Source: Ophiocordyceps camponoti-saundersi (nom. inval.)
Lineage: Eukaryota > Ascomycota > Sordariomycetes > Hypocreales > Ophiocordycipitaceae
Reading direction: 5' to 3'
DNA length: 10,238 nucleotides
NCBI GenBank assembly: GCA_003339415.1
Contig: PDHQ01000731.1
Location: 1 to 10,238 of the forward strand
Shown here: piece after piece, positions 1 to 7,505 of the stretch
Layout: each line of letters starts with the position of its first letter
How positions within the stretch are numbered: position 1 is the stretch's first letter
Notes under the pieces: model-generated
Seen by the model: the letters and a program-made list of their open reading frames with translations, nothing else
What the model was told of the DNA's origin: nothing
The model's database searches: none
Position numbers and translations under genes: made by a program

Positions 1-80
1 AAAAAAGAAGAGGAAGAGAAGGAGAGGCGAAGAGAAGAAGGGAAGAAGATAAGAGGGGAGGGTTTAGGAAAGGAGAAGGC
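1..80. other. Purine-rich (GA) tract
   Basis: Positions 1-80 are almost all A and G on the plus strand, so the minus strand carries a long CT-rich run. CT-rich runs of this kind are common in fungal promoters and untranslated regions. Here the run overlaps the stop of the minus-strand gene relic that ends at position 64, so it would lie in and beyond that gene's 3' end. It may equally be the promoter tract of something to the left of the window. No function can be shown. Confidence 0.4.
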
Positions 81-333
81 CTTTTATATCTTTTCCGGCT
101 AGGTCGTTATATAACCTACCGTTCTTTACGAGGAAGAGAATATCGTTACTTTATTTGTCTCTGCCTCTTACGGCTTCCTGCGCCCGGTCTTTTATATCTA
201 ACTTTTCGCCCTTATAACACGGTAAAGACTAACGATAGTTACATTTTTATAAAATATCGTTAAAAGTAGAGTACTGCGGTACGTACCGGCTATTACTAAT
301 AGACGAAGTAGGTCTATAGAGGGGTATATACCG
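64..333 (-). pseudogene. 3' end of a degraded minus-strand gene, family unknown
   Basis: Read on the minus strand from 333 to the TAA at 64-66, one frame gives 89 codons with three in-frame stops (at 247-249, 229-231 and 151-153), all TAA or TAG. The last 50 or so codons read like an ordinary charged soluble protein, with pieces such as YKGEKLDIKDRAQEAVRGRD and NDILFLVKNGRLYNDLAGKD. A fourth stop lies at 334-336, at the edge of the duplicated unit to the right, so the 5' part is missing or beyond recognition. An overlapping minus-strand frame between about 200 and 345 is also fairly open, so the upstream limit is uncertain. I infer glutamine codons turned to stops by RIP. I do not recognise the family, and no neighbour suggests a role. 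Confidence 0.5.
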
Positions 334-344
334 CTATATATCTT

Positions 345-915
345 ACTAATACGGGTACGTTATATTATAAGAATACGAGTAGAAGTATATAGAAACGATA
401 TAATATCTTAAGTCTTATCCGAAAATATAGTCGGGACCTATATCCTTTTTTAAAGTAGCGAGTACGGAATATAACGCCCCGATCCCCCTGCTTAGATATA
501 TACCTATAACTATTCTATAACGACCGTTTCCTTTTTTAGTTTTTAGCCCTTATTAATAATACTAATACTTACTTTCTAAGTATATATAAGGGAGGTATTT
601 TCCTATATACGTATGCGTAATATACCCCCTAGCTTATAAGCTTATTTAAACGTATCTAATAAGCCTGAAAATTATCTTTAAAAATTATAAGAATAAATTA
701 TCTAAACCCTTAAGAGAAAAAAACATAGGAAAAGATTATAGGTACGTATCTTTTGCACCTCTAAATTAGTTAGGCTAGATAAGTTATCTAGGGCGGGTAT
801 AGAAAGCTCCTCTCTCTTCCTTTCTCTCTTTTCTCTTTTCTTCCTCCTTTATCCTTATCTTCTTCTTCTCCTGCGGTTATTTTTTTATTTTATATAGCTT
901 TCTTTAGAAAAGACT
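345..915 (+). promoter_or_regulatory. Upstream region of pseudogene B1, with CT-rich tract
   Basis: I find no convincing reading frame here on either strand. The stretch is AT-rich and dense in TA. It ends in a CT-rich tract (about 806-876) some 40 bases before the inferred start of pseudogene B1. CT tracts just upstream of the start are common in fungal genes, and the paralogous copy has the same tract in the same place (2251-2322). I therefore read this as the former promoter and 5' untranslated region. That the upstream stretch is shared by both copies shows that the gene was duplicated together with its promoter. Confidence 0.45.
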
Positions 916-1758
916 ATAGATCTTATAAGTAACTTAAGTCTTCCGTCCGCCCGCGATCGTAGTATCTAAGGGAGGTATTACCTCCTCGAGCTTCTAACTA
1001 TAGACCTATTAATAGTATTATTTATAACCGCACTAAGCGTGAATATAGGTATTCGCCTGCGGATTTCTTATACTATAAAATAATATATTTTTCCCTTATA
1101 AGATTCTAAGCGCTAGGCACTCTTAAAGCCTACTATCGATATTATTCTTAGGGCTAAGATTACTATATCGGCTAGGGACGTTTACTTTAAGATTTTACGT
1201 AATCTTAAATATTTTAGGGCGATTATTATTTAGAGTCGTGGCACGCGGAACTTACCGCCTTACCTTAAATACCGTCGCCTACGTACCGGGGCTTACCCTT
1301 TTTAGCGTTACGCCTCTCTCCCTAGCTTTTAGTATAGCGCCTACGCTAGTTATATTTAAGCTAAATAAGGATAATACTACTCTTTTTAGCGTGCCGCGCA
1401 AGCGGTTAGTTTAATAAGTTAACTAGCTATTACTATTCCCGATAATAATAATATTATTAAGGATAGAGAAGTAATTAAGATAGAGGATACTCCGGAGGCT
1501 AAAAATAAGTAAGATAGTCTTTTATTAGGTTTATACCTTAAATACGCCGTGCACTAGCTTGCCGGTATACTATACCCTTATTACCTAACTCCTGCTTAGT
1601 AAGCTTAAGTTATAGCAGAGAAGACCTATCGGTTAAGAGGAGGTATCTAAACCTTTAGATAGTGGAAACGTTTATAGGTAGTGAATATAGAAGAATAACG
1701 CCTACGCAAATATATTAAAAATAAAAGGAAAAAAAAAAAAGATAAACGTTTTTCCTAG
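916..1758 (+). pseudogene. RIP-inactivated gene B1, unknown protein with a lysine-rich tail
   Basis: One plus frame runs from an ATA at 916 (probably a mutated ATG) to about 1698 or 1758. It carries some 22 stops, all TAA or TAG, which I infer were Gln or Trp codons. Between stops the protein is ordinary, for example IILRAKITISARDVYFKILR near 1141 and YLKYRRLRTGAYPF near 1261. The C-terminal part after 1615 is basic (KTYRLRGGI, then RLRKYIKNKRKKKK), which could suit nuclear targeting or nucleic acid binding. The strongest evidence for coding is the tandem paralogue: stops at 1099, 1231, 1330, 1357, 1366, 1387, 1555, 1597 and 1606 match stops in copy 2, and from 1099 to 1606 the net offset changes only by six bases. 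Original length was about 260 to 280 residues. I do not recognise the family. The exact end is uncertain because true and mutational stops look alike. Confidence 0.65.
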
Positions 1759-1794
1759 CTAAGACTTTTAAGTATAACTCGGATTAGATAGAGT

Positions 1795-2363
1795 AGACCG
1801 GGCTTATAACTATTACGAGGATACGAGTTAAGGTATCTAGAAACGATATAGTATCTTAAGTTTTATCTAAAAACGTAATCGGAACCCGTATCCTTTTTTA
1901 TAATTAGGAAATATGCATAATAACGCCTTAGTCTTACCTGTCCGATATCTGCCTCTAACTATTTTATAGCGACTATTTCCTTTTTTAGGTTTTTAGCCCT
2001 TATTTATAAGGCTAATACCTATTTTCACGGTATAAAGGAGGCATTTTCTTATGCACGTATGCGTGATATACCCCCCTTAGGCTTATAAGCTTATTTAGAA
2101 GTATCTTAATAGCCTGAATATTATCTTTAAAGACTGGCAGAAAAAAAAAGATTAAAACCTTTAAGAGAAAATCGTAGGAAAAGACTATAGGTATATATCT
2201 ATTATACCTTTCAAATTAGTCACGCTAGATAAGTTATCTAGGGAGGGTATGAAATACCCTCTTTTTTTCCTCTCTCTCTCTTTTTCCTTCTTCTTCCTTT
2301 ATCCTCTTCTTCTTCTTTCGCAGGCAGTTTTCTAGTTATTCCTTCACTTCTTCCTTTTCCGAG
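1795..2363 (+). promoter_or_regulatory. Upstream region of pseudogene B2, with CT-rich tract
   Basis: This is the counterpart of 345-915. No reading frame is convincing. A CT-rich tract at 2251-2322 lies about 40 bases before the inferred start. CA and TG dinucleotides are comparatively frequent, for instance in aaatatgcat near 1911, cttatgcacgtatgcgtgat near 2048-2067 and cgcaggcag near 2321. This stretch is therefore the better template for recovering what the shared promoter looked like before mutation. Confidence 0.45.
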
Positions 2364-3142
2364 ATAGATATTATAAGTCCTTAAGACCTAGGTATATACG
2401 GAAGATATCGCCTTATTAAGGTTCCGATAGCTTATCCTCGGATACTAGCTATAATAATAACCTTATCTATTAACGTAAGTCTCTGCCTTAGATTCCCCGT
2501 ATTCCTAATACTTAGAAATAATATAAAATACCTTTTTAGGATATAGAGCGTCGTGCGCTTACTATACCCGCGGTTAGCGTAATATTTTAAGCTAAAATCA
2601 CGGCTATACCGTAACTTATAGTAAATTAAGTTTTAAGAGATAACGGATACTTTCGCTCGCTTCTAGTCTAAAGCCGTGGTGCCGAGAACGCGACTCTATG
2701 CGAAAAATACTCTCGTCTACGTATACGCGCCTATCCCTTTAAGTTATATATTTCGTTACCCGGTTTCTAGCATAGTGCTTATAGCTTATACGTTTAGGCT
2801 AAATAAGGTTATTATTACTTATTATAGCGTCTAATCGAAATAGCTAGGTCGACGGGGTTAGGGGGGTTTACGATCGCTAATAATAATAAAATTACGGAGA
2901 ACTATAAGATTATTAAACTTAAAGATACTATAGATATTTAAGATAGAGACGGGCAAATAGTTCTCCTATTACTATAGTATCTAAAGCACGCTACGCGCTA
3001 GCTAGCTTTAATACCGTACTTATATCCCCTAACTCGGGCTTAGCAAGCTTAGGTAAACGCGGAGAAGAGACGTTAGTAGGGAAATAAACTAGTCCTTTAT
3101 ATAGAAAAGATAATATTAGGTAGTAAATACGAGAGATAGTAA
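2364..3142 (+). pseudogene. RIP-inactivated gene B2, paralogue of B1, with a frameshift
   Basis: The relic starts in frame 3 at an ATA (2364, matching the ATA at 916 of B1) and reads on with only one stop to about 2540, including NVSLCLRFPVFLILRNN, which aligns with the B1 segment from 1039. Near 2525-2545 a small indel moves the homology into frame 2, which then runs to about 3136. Within frame 2, stops at 2537, 2669, 2768, 2795, 2804, 2825, 2999, 3041 and 3050 coincide with those of B1. Shared local matches include SRG near 2672, RLRIRAYPF near 2717 and AKxG near 2798. The C-terminus after 3059 differs from B1 and lacks its lysine run. Family unknown. The first part being nearly stop-free suggests it was poor in Gln and Trp or less mutated. 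Confidence 0.65.
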
Positions 3143-3414
3143 CTATAATAATAATAATATAAAATAGTAAATAAAGTAAACTTTATAATAATAGAGGGGA
3201 ACTATATAAACGATTAGCGTATTAAGTAAATTTATCTTAAATCTAAGTTCGTTTTAGAACTTCTTAAATAATTATCCTTAAAGAGGTTTTATAAAATAAT
3301 CTCTAACCTTCGTAGAAGTTTATATCTAAGCGATCTCTATATAATTTGCTTAAATATCGTATCGTAACTAATACTAATAGATATTAAAATATCGTATCTT
3401 AGTTAATAGCTTTA
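3143..3414. other. AT-rich spacer, nothing recognised
   Basis: This spacer between pseudogene B2 and repeat A copy 1 shows no reading frame of note and no repeat that I can place. It illustrates the mutation pattern well: positions 3241-3420 contain one TG, no CA and six CG. Confidence 0.5.
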
Positions 3415-3790
3415 ATATAATTAGTAATATATAGTATAAAAGTGTAAGGTTTAAAATAAAGTTATAATTCCGTTTAGTAGAGTTTTTACTATAAGTCCTC
3501 TCTAAGACTTTACTTACTATATACGACTTTTAAGATAGCCGTAAAGATAAGTTTAATAGCTAATTCTTACTTAGTTTTTCCTCTCTTAAGGGAAACTAAA
3601 CTATATTATATACTTAGTTATAACCGCTCCCTTATCTTAAGCGCCTTTTATAGTTCTTATCCTTAGAAGCTCTCAAGAGGAAGGAAAGGTTTTAAGAACT
3701 ATTTAAATCTACTTAGGATAAGTCTTTAATAGTATTTTATCCTAGCTTCGCGTTTATTTTCTTTCGGCTTAACTATCACCGCCGCTAAAG
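3415..3790 (+). repeat. Repeat A, copy 1
   Basis: First of seven related copies of a non-coding element of about 380 bases, all in the same orientation. Landmarks in order are aaggtttaaaa, ataattccgtttagtagagt, taagtcctctctaagactt, ttaagggaaactaa (3586-3599), a small inverted repeat (ccttagaagctctcaagagg, near 3660-3679) and an end near accgccgctaaa (about 3778-3789). No frame persists between copies, so it is not coding. It could be a solo LTR, a non-autonomous transposon or a subtelomeric repeat; the sequence does not decide. Conserved terminal dinucleotides cannot be used because RIP would alter TG and CA ends. Confidence 0.75.
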
Positions 3791-3853
3791 TACGATTCTA
3801 CTCGTATATAATCTTAAAAGCTTAACGAATACCGCTAACGGCTTTATTACTTA

Positions 3854-3978
3854 CCGCAGGCGCCCCCTAGGAGGGCCGCCGGAGGCAGGTTAGGGTTAGG
3901 GTTAGGCCTGCCGCAAGCACCCCCCGGGAGGGCGCCGAAGGCGGTTAGGGTTAGGGTTAGGGCTAGGGTTAGGGTTAG
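3854..3978 (+). repeat. Interstitial telomere repeats in a duplicated GC-rich module
   Basis: Two copies of a module lie 57 bases apart. Each has a GC-rich part (3854-3889 and 3911-3944, sharing ccgca, a cccc run, gaggg, gccg and aggc) followed by TTAGGG repeats: nearly three units at 3890-3906 and five to six at 3945-3978, one of them changed to CTAGGG. TTAGGG is the usual telomere repeat of filamentous ascomycetes. The G-rich strand runs left to right, as it would toward a chromosome end on the right, but another 6 kb of sequence follows, so the tract is internal here. The GC-rich parts keep CA dinucleotides (near 3857, 3886, 3914 and 3918) that are nearly absent around them, so they escaped RIP or arrived after it. 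Confidence 0.9.
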
Positions 3979-4480
3979 ATATTATATATATTAATTTCCG
4001 GGTTCTAAACACTATCTTTTAGCATATAGAAAAAATAGGATTATTAGTTTAGTTACTTAGTCTCTCTTTTAAAAAGAAAATAAATAAATATATTAAGTTA
4101 TTACTTATTTTTCTTTTATATTTTTAATAGTAGGATATATATATAAAAAATATATAAATAATTTAACGATTATAATACTAGCTTTTATAATATAATTAGC
4201 GTAATATAACACTATTTATAGATTAATACTATATATTACTATAGAAGGAAAGAGTATAATAGAGTTATAAGACACCCTAAGTAAGCGTAGCAGATACCTA
4301 CCGGGCGTAACTTCCTAGGTAACCTATATCTTTAACTAATATAAGGGGATCTCTCGCTGCAAGGCGGTAAGCTAGACGGTAATTATCTATTAGGAAAACG
4401 ATAGCAACTTAGTTTTATATATAAAGATAAGAGAAATAAGAGGAAGGAAGAAGGGAACTACTTAATTAGACCTTTAATAT
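3979..4480. other. AT-rich spacer with a GC-richer patch
   Basis: From 3979 to about 4255 the sequence is very AT-rich, with many TA and poly-A/T runs and no frame I would call. From about 4270 to 4440 it is richer in GC. Part of this patch (ggcggtaagc near 4364 through aaagataagagaaataag at 4423-4440) resembles the DNA before copies 4 and 5 of repeat A: a 19-base match to 4422-4440 sits at 8792-8810, and a looser one near 9366-9450. The repeat A unit may therefore have carried a longer 5' flank in some copies. Confidence 0.4.
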
Positions 4481-4866
4481 CTTAAAATAACTGCTTAAAT
4501 TAGTAACTTATTATAAAAGGTCTAAGGTTTAAAAGAAGTTATAATTCTATTTACTAGAGTTTTTGCCCTAAGTCCTCTCTAAGACTTGACTTACGTATTA
4601 TAACTTTAAGATATCTACGAAGATAAGGTTAAGGTTAATTCTTACTTAATTCCTTCCTTACTCGAGGGAAACTAACTATACTATATACCTCGTAATAGCC
4701 TATATCCTATCTTAATTACCTTTCTTCTTCTAATCCTCGGAAGCTCTTAAGAGAAGAAATATTTAATAAAAGCATTTAATTAGAAACTTATAAGCCCCTA
4801 TTAGCTCCTAAGCTAAAGCTAACGCGTAGTTTTTTTCTTTAGCATATCTGCTACCGCCGCTAAACT
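4481..4866 (+). repeat. Repeat A, copy 2
   Basis: This is a full-length copy in the same orientation as copy 1, with aaataactgcttaaattagt at its start, taagtcctctctaagactt near 4571, gggaaactaa near 4666, the inverted repeat tcggaagctcttaagaga near 4738 and accgccgctaaact at its end. It lies just before the plus-strand pseudogene that starts near 4920, and copy 3 follows that pseudogene, so the gene relic is bracketed by direct repeats. Confidence 0.75.
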
Positions 4867-4919
4867 CTCTATATACGAAATATCTTAATAATATAACGCC
4901 GTATCTTCGTTTACATTAG

Positions 4920-7074
4920 CAGTATAGTCGGCCTAATCTTCTTATACTTAAACTATTCTCTAATCGCTATATTTTACCGATAAGACTTAATATATATATG
5001 CCTAAACCTAATAAAGAAAATAATAGTCTAGTTACGGACGCTATATTATATTTCCGGTCGATATATACCTTAAACTTACTTCTAGTTACCTCGTTAAGAC
5101 TAATAGTGAAGAAGATTAGAAATATTAGCTTAACGAAGATAAGCTCTTTTAATTTTAGGCTTAATAATATTAAAATAACTAGAAAAAAAAACACTACCTG
5201 CTAACTAGGCCTTAAATAACTCTTATAAGATTACAGGCGGAGGATAAACCTAGTTTAAGTCGCAAGACTATAGGCTTCTTTTAAGCTAAAAAGCCTACTA
5301 TATCTCCGAATACGACCTATTTCCTTACGCTCTATAAAATAATCGCCTCCCTAAATAATAACCTAGCCGACGAAGTAGTAGTTAGTCCGCACTTAAAGAC
5401 GCGTAGTAATTCTACTCTCTTATAAGTTATAACTAATTATAAAAAATATATTACTAACGGCAGCTTTAGCGAAATTCTTCCCTCCCCCCCCCTTTCGTCT
5501 TATACGATATTAACGAAGTATATCTTAATACTTCTATCTTTATCTTTCTAAATAAACCCGTTTTTAATATTCCGATATTATTAACCCTAAACGCGTATAG
5601 TATATATTTAAGCGCCTCGATTATTAGTCCTAAACTATAACCCTACTTTAAGACGTATATTCCGACCTCTTAGCTAGACCCTTCGGCGCTTAAGAAGGCT
5701 CTCTCTAAGGATATACTACCCGGAATCGGAAAGTAATACCTATCTATATTAGAGCACGACTATCGCCCTCTTTACTATAACTCTAGGCACGCTTAATATA
5801 TTTTAAGAGTAGCCTGCCGATATTATTTAACTATAAAGCTAAATCCTTTATCTTCTATACTCTCCTACCTATAATACCGATTTATATCCTAATATTATTC
5901 TATTAAAGGTAACCGCCCTTCGAAATAACGGTTTATCTTAGGATTTTTAAACTAAGCGGCAAGGCCGCTTTAGAACCCTTATCGTTACGCCCTAATAGGA
6001 CGACTTATAATCGTAAAAAGAATAGGACTATCTTAATCCCCTTAATATCCCTAAATATATTACGCGTACGAGACTATTATTCTTTTTAATAAATTATATA
6101 TTAACTCCCGTTTATATATAAGTTTTTTAATAAAGCTATACCTTTTTTAATAAAAAAAAACATATCCGAAGTCTATTTAAACTTTTCCCGCGTTCCTATA
6201 TATAAGTTATATATTACCCTTCTAATAATATCTTACCCTAATAATTAACTATTTTTTAGCGTTCTATATTTTCCGACGAGTTTTTTAATTCTCTTCTCTT
6301 TCTTTAAAATAAAAAAAAAGTAAGAGTCCTCCCCTATATTATCTCCGCTCTTTATAATATAAAGATCTATAAATATTCTAATCCTATTTTATATCTTCCC
6401 CTACTACGTATATATTATCTATTACGCCTATAGGCATAGCTAAAAATCGTAAACTTTCTCCTACTCCCCCGAACTTAAGTGACCTAATCGACTTAATATC
6501 TTACGCCTTTTTACCCTCCCCTTATAACGCGACGGATATATCCTATACCTCTCCTCTCTCGCTTTTTGCCCCGATACTTATAAAGCTCCGTAAAAAGTAT
6601 AATATTAAAGAGGCTATATCGTCTACTATTCTTGCCGCCGTCGATAACGCTATCCTGCCCTTTACTAAAGGAAGCGGAGATATATATACTAGTCTCCTCG
6701 CCTATACTATTAGGAATATACTATATCGCGTTAGATACGATCGCGCGCGGCACGTCGATAACCTTTATAATAAACGATAAGATTACGGGTTTATAACGAA
6801 TCCGCCTTGCCGCTTATCTCCTCCTAACGTCGAATCTTCTCTAATAGCCCCCCCTACCTATACTATCGAGCTAACGGCCCGGAACTTAGCATAGTTTATT
6901 AATATAATATCCGTCCTATTACGCTTATAATATCGACCTTATTTTATCCTTCCTCTCTCTTTTTACTCGTTATCTTACCTTACGTAATATATTTCTTTTC
7001 TATTAAGCGCCTTTTACCCCTCGCTACTACTATTAGTTACTATAATTCTTATCTTTAATATGTATATATTATAG
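4920..7074 (+). pseudogene. Degraded multi-block gene with hydrophobic C-terminus, family unknown
   Basis: Successive plus-strand blocks read like one broken protein of 600 or more residues. Block 1 (4920-5204) is open for 94 codons, with an ATG at 4998 (MPKPNKENNSLVTDAI). Block 2 (5219-5551) has internal stops at 5282 and 5423 and includes NLADEVVVSPHLKTRSNS. Block 3 (5521-5955) includes DPSALKKALSKDILPGIGK and has seven TAA/TAG stops. Block 4 (5913-6089) is open for 58 codons. Block 5 (6382-7074) is open for 132 codons to 6778, then has stops at 6778, 6892 and 6928 before the TAG at 7072. Its end holds two hydrophobic runs around FLLVILPYVIYFF and LLLLVTIILIF, probable membrane segments. 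Frame changes may be indels or lost introns. A two-helix C-terminus is seen in some fungal membrane proteins such as DUF3176, but the match is weak and I do not assign it. All stops are TAA or TAG, as RIP predicts. Confidence 0.55.
6382..6777 (+). pseudogene. Longest surviving open block of the 4920-7074 pseudogene
   Basis: This 132-codon stretch has no stop, which is striking in a window where TAA and TAG are very frequent in every frame. Codon choice looks like real coding sequence, with many codons ending in C (gcc, ccc, ctc, aac, tcc, gac). Near its start it reads AKNRKLSPTPPNLSDLIDLI, and further on YRVRYDRARHVDNLYNKR. The composition is that of a folded or partly ordered domain rather than low complexity. 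There is no ATG in frame, so it looks like an internal exon or domain of the larger relic. Few Gln and Trp codons would explain its survival as an open frame. I recognise no family. Confidence 0.55.
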
Positions 7075-7127
7075 AAAAAAAATGCTAAATTATATAAGTA
7101 ATATCCTACCCTATATATATTATTAAA

Positions 7128-7295
7128 ATATCCTATCTTAACTACTTTTATAGCTTAATCCTTAGAAGCCCTCGCGAGAAGAGAGCCGTTAAGCGACTAT
7201 TTAAATAAACCCTATATCAGCCCCTTATAGCTCCCTAGGTAAGGGTAACGCTAATTTTTTTTTTCCTTAGGTATCTTAGCTATCGCCGCTAAACT
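7128..7295 (+). repeat. Repeat A, copy 3, lacking its 5' half
   Basis: Only the 3' half of the element is present: tcctatcttaac near 7131, the inverted repeat ccttagaagccctcgcgaga near 7161, agctccctag near 7229 and the end tatcgccgctaaactat near 7283. The missing half would have contained the ttaagggaaactaa motif. The copy begins about 55 bases after the last stop of the 4920-7074 pseudogene. It either inserted truncated or lost its 5' part when that gene arrived. Confidence 0.65.
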
Positions 7296-7505
7296 ATTAC
7301 CGTAATAATCTTAATCCTACCGTTATATATATAATAAGGAAGGAGTATTAAGAAATAAGGAAAGAAAATAATAGAGGATTATAAAGCTATTATAGCTATT
7401 ATATATAGAATAGACAAAGGGGAAAGAATAAGTAAAAAAATAAAAGGAAAGCGAATAATCGTTAAGCTATACCTTATAAGCTATCTATAACGAATTATAT
7501 ATCTC
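7296..7505. other. Spacer, A-rich on the plus strand
   Basis: This stretch lies between repeat A copy 3 and the stop of the minus-strand repeat-protein pseudogene. It contains A/G-rich runs near 7335-7460, which would be CT-rich on the strand of that gene and so lie in its former 3' region. No reading frame is convincing. Confidence 0.4.

Larger units (their letters stand above)
345..1794 (+). repeat. Tandem duplicated unit B, copy 1
   Basis: This 1.45-kb unit aligns along its length with the next 1.35 to 1.45 kb at an offset of 1438 to 1450 bases. Shared landmarks include the stretch near 391 and 1840 (agaaacgatat, then tatcttaag), the sequence around 619 and 2057 (gtatgcgt, then atataccccc), and a CT-rich tract at about 806-876 and 2251-2322. 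The unit holds an upstream region of about 550 bases and a pseudogene. By eye the copies differ at roughly a quarter to a third of positions, so the duplication is old or RIP has diverged them. A duplicated unit of this size is a normal RIP substrate. Confidence 0.8.
1795..3142 (+). repeat. Tandem duplicated unit B, copy 2
   Basis: This is the second head-to-tail copy of the unit starting at 345, in the same orientation and with the same order: upstream region, CT tract, pseudogene. Its left edge is set by the match of sequence near 1800-1845 with 345-395. Its right edge is the end of the recognisable reading frame. Its upstream half (about 1900-2340) keeps clearly more CA and TG than the rest of the window, so this stretch was mutated less than its partner. 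Confidence 0.8.

Noticed and set aside
1441..1460. Trinucleotide run of AAT units as a functional microsatellite (also 2879-2890 and 3148-3160)
   Set aside because: The runs are short. Those at 1441 and 2879 fall inside the homologous frames of B1 and B2, where they read as asparagine codons, so they are parts of the relics rather than separate features.
3890..3978. A true chromosome end at the telomere repeats
   Set aside because: Six further kilobases follow on the side where the end should be, and there are only about eight repeat units, so it is interstitial in this assembly.
4967..5194. Minus-strand open frame of 75 codons, very hydrophobic
   Set aside because: It is antisense to block 1 of the plus-strand pseudogene, which is open over a longer stretch (4920-5204) and is followed by more plus-strand blocks. 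AT-rich antisense frames easily look like membrane proteins.
4481..7295. Intact LTR retrotransposon formed by repeat A copies 2 and 3 around the 4920-7074 relic
   Set aside because: Copy 3 lacks its 5' half, and I see no reverse transcriptase, integrase or protease motif, primer-binding site or polypurine tract between them. The same repeat also occurs many times elsewhere without that interior.
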